In this document: piece after piece, positions 7,023 to 7,783 of the stretch
How positions within the stretch are numbered: the first letter of the stretch is position 1
Layout: each line of letters begins with the position of its first letter
NCBI GenBank assembly: GCA_012514615.1
Contig: JAAYZY010000544.1
Coordinates: 1 to 7,783 of the forward strand
DNA: 7,783 bases
Direction of reading: 5' to 3'
Origin: Chloroflexota bacterium
GTDB lineage: Bacteria; Chloroflexota; Anaerolineae; DTPP01
Translations under genes and position numbers: made by a program
Notes under the pieces: model-generated
Told to the model about the DNA's origin: nothing
Databases searched by the model: none
What the model saw: the letters and a program-made list of their open reading frames with translations, nothing else

Positions 7023-7063
7023 CGCCCCCGATGGTGAGCGGTGCGCGTGGATGGGGCGTTTTT
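7023..7063 (+). terminator. Possible early terminator in the rpoB leader
   Basis: CGCCCC (7023-7028) can pair with GGGGCG (7053-7058), which is followed directly by TTTTT (7059-7063). A second CGCCCC at 7015-7020 could replace the first arm. The stem is only 6 bp and the loop is 24 nt, so this is a weaker candidate than the element at 7145-7180. Confidence 0.3.
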
Positions 7064-7131
7064 GCCGCGTTTTGGGTGGGGTTTCCTTGGTTCTTCGTAC
7101 CACCACTGCTTCCAAGACCATGCGCCATACG

Positions 7132-7151
7132 GCAGCCCAGTGCCGGGCTGT
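7132..7151 (+). promoter_or_regulatory. Antiterminator-like hairpin in the rpoB leader
   Basis: CAGCCC (7133-7138) and GGGCTG (7145-7150) form a perfect 6-bp stem with a 6-base loop, extended by a G-U pair between 7132 and 7151. The 3' arm is most of the 5' arm of the terminator at 7145-7172, so the two structures cannot form together. The geometry is that of a classical attenuator, but no sensed signal is evident. Confidence 0.45.
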
Positions 7152-7180
7152 AGGCCGAACGGGCTACAGCCCTTTCTTTT
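7145..7180 (+). terminator. Intrinsic terminator inside the rpoB leader
   Basis: GGGCTGTAG (7145-7153) is perfectly complementary to CTACAGCCC (7164-7172). The inner part can continue, past a G-G mismatch, with CC/GG and a GAAC tetraloop. The T-tract TTTCTTTT (7173-7180) follows with no gap, giving the standard rho-independent form for + strand transcription only. It lies about 155 nt after the predicted rpoB start of transcription and 55 bases before the rpoB ATG. Confidence 0.72.
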
Positions 7181-7217
7181 CCTGCGCCATTGTCTCCGGG
7201 TAGGTGTCTCCATTTCT

Positions 7218-7224
7218 AGGAGGG
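7218..7224 (+). promoter_or_regulatory. Strong Shine-Dalgarno sequence of rpoB
   Basis: AGGAGGG lies 11 bases before the ATG at 7236, a little farther than ideal, with a second AAGG at 7227-7230 nearer the start. CTCC at 7208-7211 can pair with GGAG at 7219-7222 across a 7-base loop, which could partly mask the site. Confidence 0.8.
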
Positions 7225-7235
7225 ATAAGGTTTAG

Positions 7236-7783
7236 ATGACTGTTCCATTGGCCCAAAAAGACTACGCGCGCATTCCGGATGTGCTCCCCCTGCCGAACCT
7301 CATTGAAGTGCAGTTGCAGTCGTACGAGTGGTTCCGGGGTGAGGGGATCCAGGAGCTGTTCAGCGAGATTACGCCGATCCAAAGCTTCAACAAGAATCTG
7401 GAGCTGCACTTCCTCGACTCGTGGTTTGATGAGCCCAAGTACCACGAGGCGGAATGCCGGGAGCGGGACATGACCTTCTCCTGCCCGCTGTGGGTCAAGG
7501 TGCGGCTGATCAACCGCGAGACCGGCGAAGTGCAGGACCAGGACGTCTTCATGGGGGATTTCCCCCAGATGACGGAGAACGGGACGTTCATCATCAACGG
7601 CGCTGAGCGTGTGGTGGTGAGCCAGCTCATCCGCTCGCCAGGCGTCTACTTCACCACTGAGGAAGACCCAGCCACTGGCCGGGACCTGTGCATGGCCAAG
7701 CTGATCCCCAATCGGGGCGCCTGGCTGGAGTTCGAGACCAGCAAGAAGGATGTGCTTTCGGTGAAGGTGGACCGCAAGCGCAA
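7236..7783 (+). CDS. rpoB: DNA-directed RNA polymerase subunit beta, N-terminal part
   Basis: The first 182 codons of rpoB are visible and the gene runs off the window. RpoB is the large catalytic subunit of RNA polymerase. The start [10 protein letters not shown] is followed by the conserved opening [16 protein letters not shown] (residues 18-33), [17 protein letters not shown] in the lobe region, and the highly conserved stretch from [13 protein letters not shown] (107-119) through [11 protein letters not shown] to LIRSPGVYF (131-139), then the beginning of the [13 protein letters not shown] block (155-167). The frame is intact throughout. The rifampicin-binding and active-site regions lie beyond the window. 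The ATG follows a strong Shine-Dalgarno site. In many bacteria rpoB lies directly after rplJ and rplL; here the gene before it is a GT-C membrane protein, and rpoB has its own promoter and a long leader. Confidence 0.98.
   Translation, partial: MTVPLAQKDYARIPDVLPLPNLIEVQLQSYEWFRGEGIQELFSEITPIQSFNKNLELHFLDSWFDEPKYHEAECRERDMTFSCPLWVKVRLINRETGEVQDQDVFMGDFPQMTENGTFIINGAERVVVSQLIRSPGVYFTTEEDPATGRDLCMAKLIPNRGAWLEFETSKKDVLSVKVDRKR

Larger units (their letters stand above)
6991..7235 (+). promoter_or_regulatory. Long rpoB 5' leader with candidate attenuator
   Basis: The 316 bases between the GT-C stop and rpoB hold no convincing gene. From the predicted start of transcription to the rpoB ATG the leader contains, in order, a GC-rich repeat with GGGGCG-TTTTT (about 7015-7063), a possible CTTGG/CCAAG pairing (7086-7116), an antiterminator-like hairpin (7132-7151), an overlapping intrinsic terminator (7145-7180), two copies of TGTCTCC (7191-7197 and 7205-7211) and the Shine-Dalgarno sequence. 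Base composition is clearly richer in T than in the surrounding genes. Short open frames crossing it have no good ribosome site or recognisable product. No match to a known riboswitch class was recognised. Confidence 0.6.

Noticed and set aside
6907..7213. Small open frames on both strands across the rpoB leader.
   Set aside because: They cross the promoter and terminator, have no convincing ribosome site and give no recognisable product. I considered a leader peptide for the attenuator but saw no run of one regulatory codon.
7190..7218. TTGTCT followed 17 bases later by TTTCTA as a promoter downstream of the leader terminator.
   Set aside because: The -10 match is poor and the start of transcription would fall within or after the Shine-Dalgarno site.
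1..7783. Mobile elements, CRISPR arrays, tRNA or rRNA genes, and defence systems.
   Set aside because: No transposase or integrase motifs, regular spaced repeats, cloverleaf sequences or rRNA blocks were seen. The region is compact and made of conserved genes.

Overview
The window is very GC-rich chromosomal DNA and holds nine protein genes: eight on the + strand and one on the - strand. The N-terminal part of RpoB, the short stand-alone threonylcarbamoyl-AMP synthase, and a large GT-C membrane protein with a C-terminal beta-rich domain together suggest a member of the Chloroflexota, possibly a thermophilic or Anaerolineae-like lineage. This placement rests on remembered protein character, not on a search. 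Five of the eight visible start codons are GTG, and almost every gene has a clear GGAGG-like Shine-Dalgarno sequence.

Layout. Bases 1-4152 form a tight + strand run with gaps of 29 bases or fewer and one overlap. In order these are the 3' end of a Cof-type HAD phosphatase, a TsaC/Sua5/YwlC-type threonylcarbamoyladenylate synthase, ribose-5-phosphate isomerase B, a family GT4 glycosyltransferase, a WecG/TagA/CpsF (GT26) glycosyltransferase, and a PfkB-type sugar kinase most like the kinase half of HldE/RfaE. The first half is housekeeping (tRNA t6A synthesis, pentose phosphate interconversion). The second half looks like synthesis of a cell-surface glycan on a lipid carrier. A PuuD-like class I glutamine amidotransferase follows on the - strand. 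Its 3' end meets the kinase gene with 4 bases between stop codons, and it has its own strong sigma-70-type promoter. Next, on the + strand, is a 647-residue polytopic GT-C/DUF2723 (TMEM260-like) protein, probably another surface glycosyltransferase.

The last part (6920-7783) is the regulatory region and 5' end of rpoB. A near-consensus promoter (TTGACA, 17 bases, TATCAT) starts a leader of about 245 nt. The leader contains a good intrinsic terminator (9-bp stem plus TTTCTTTT) and, just upstream, a segment that can pair with the terminator's 5' arm in a mutually exclusive hairpin. This looks like a transcription attenuator upstream of rpoB and is the most interesting feature of the window. The rest is fairly ordinary: no mobile element, CRISPR array, tRNA or rRNA was found.
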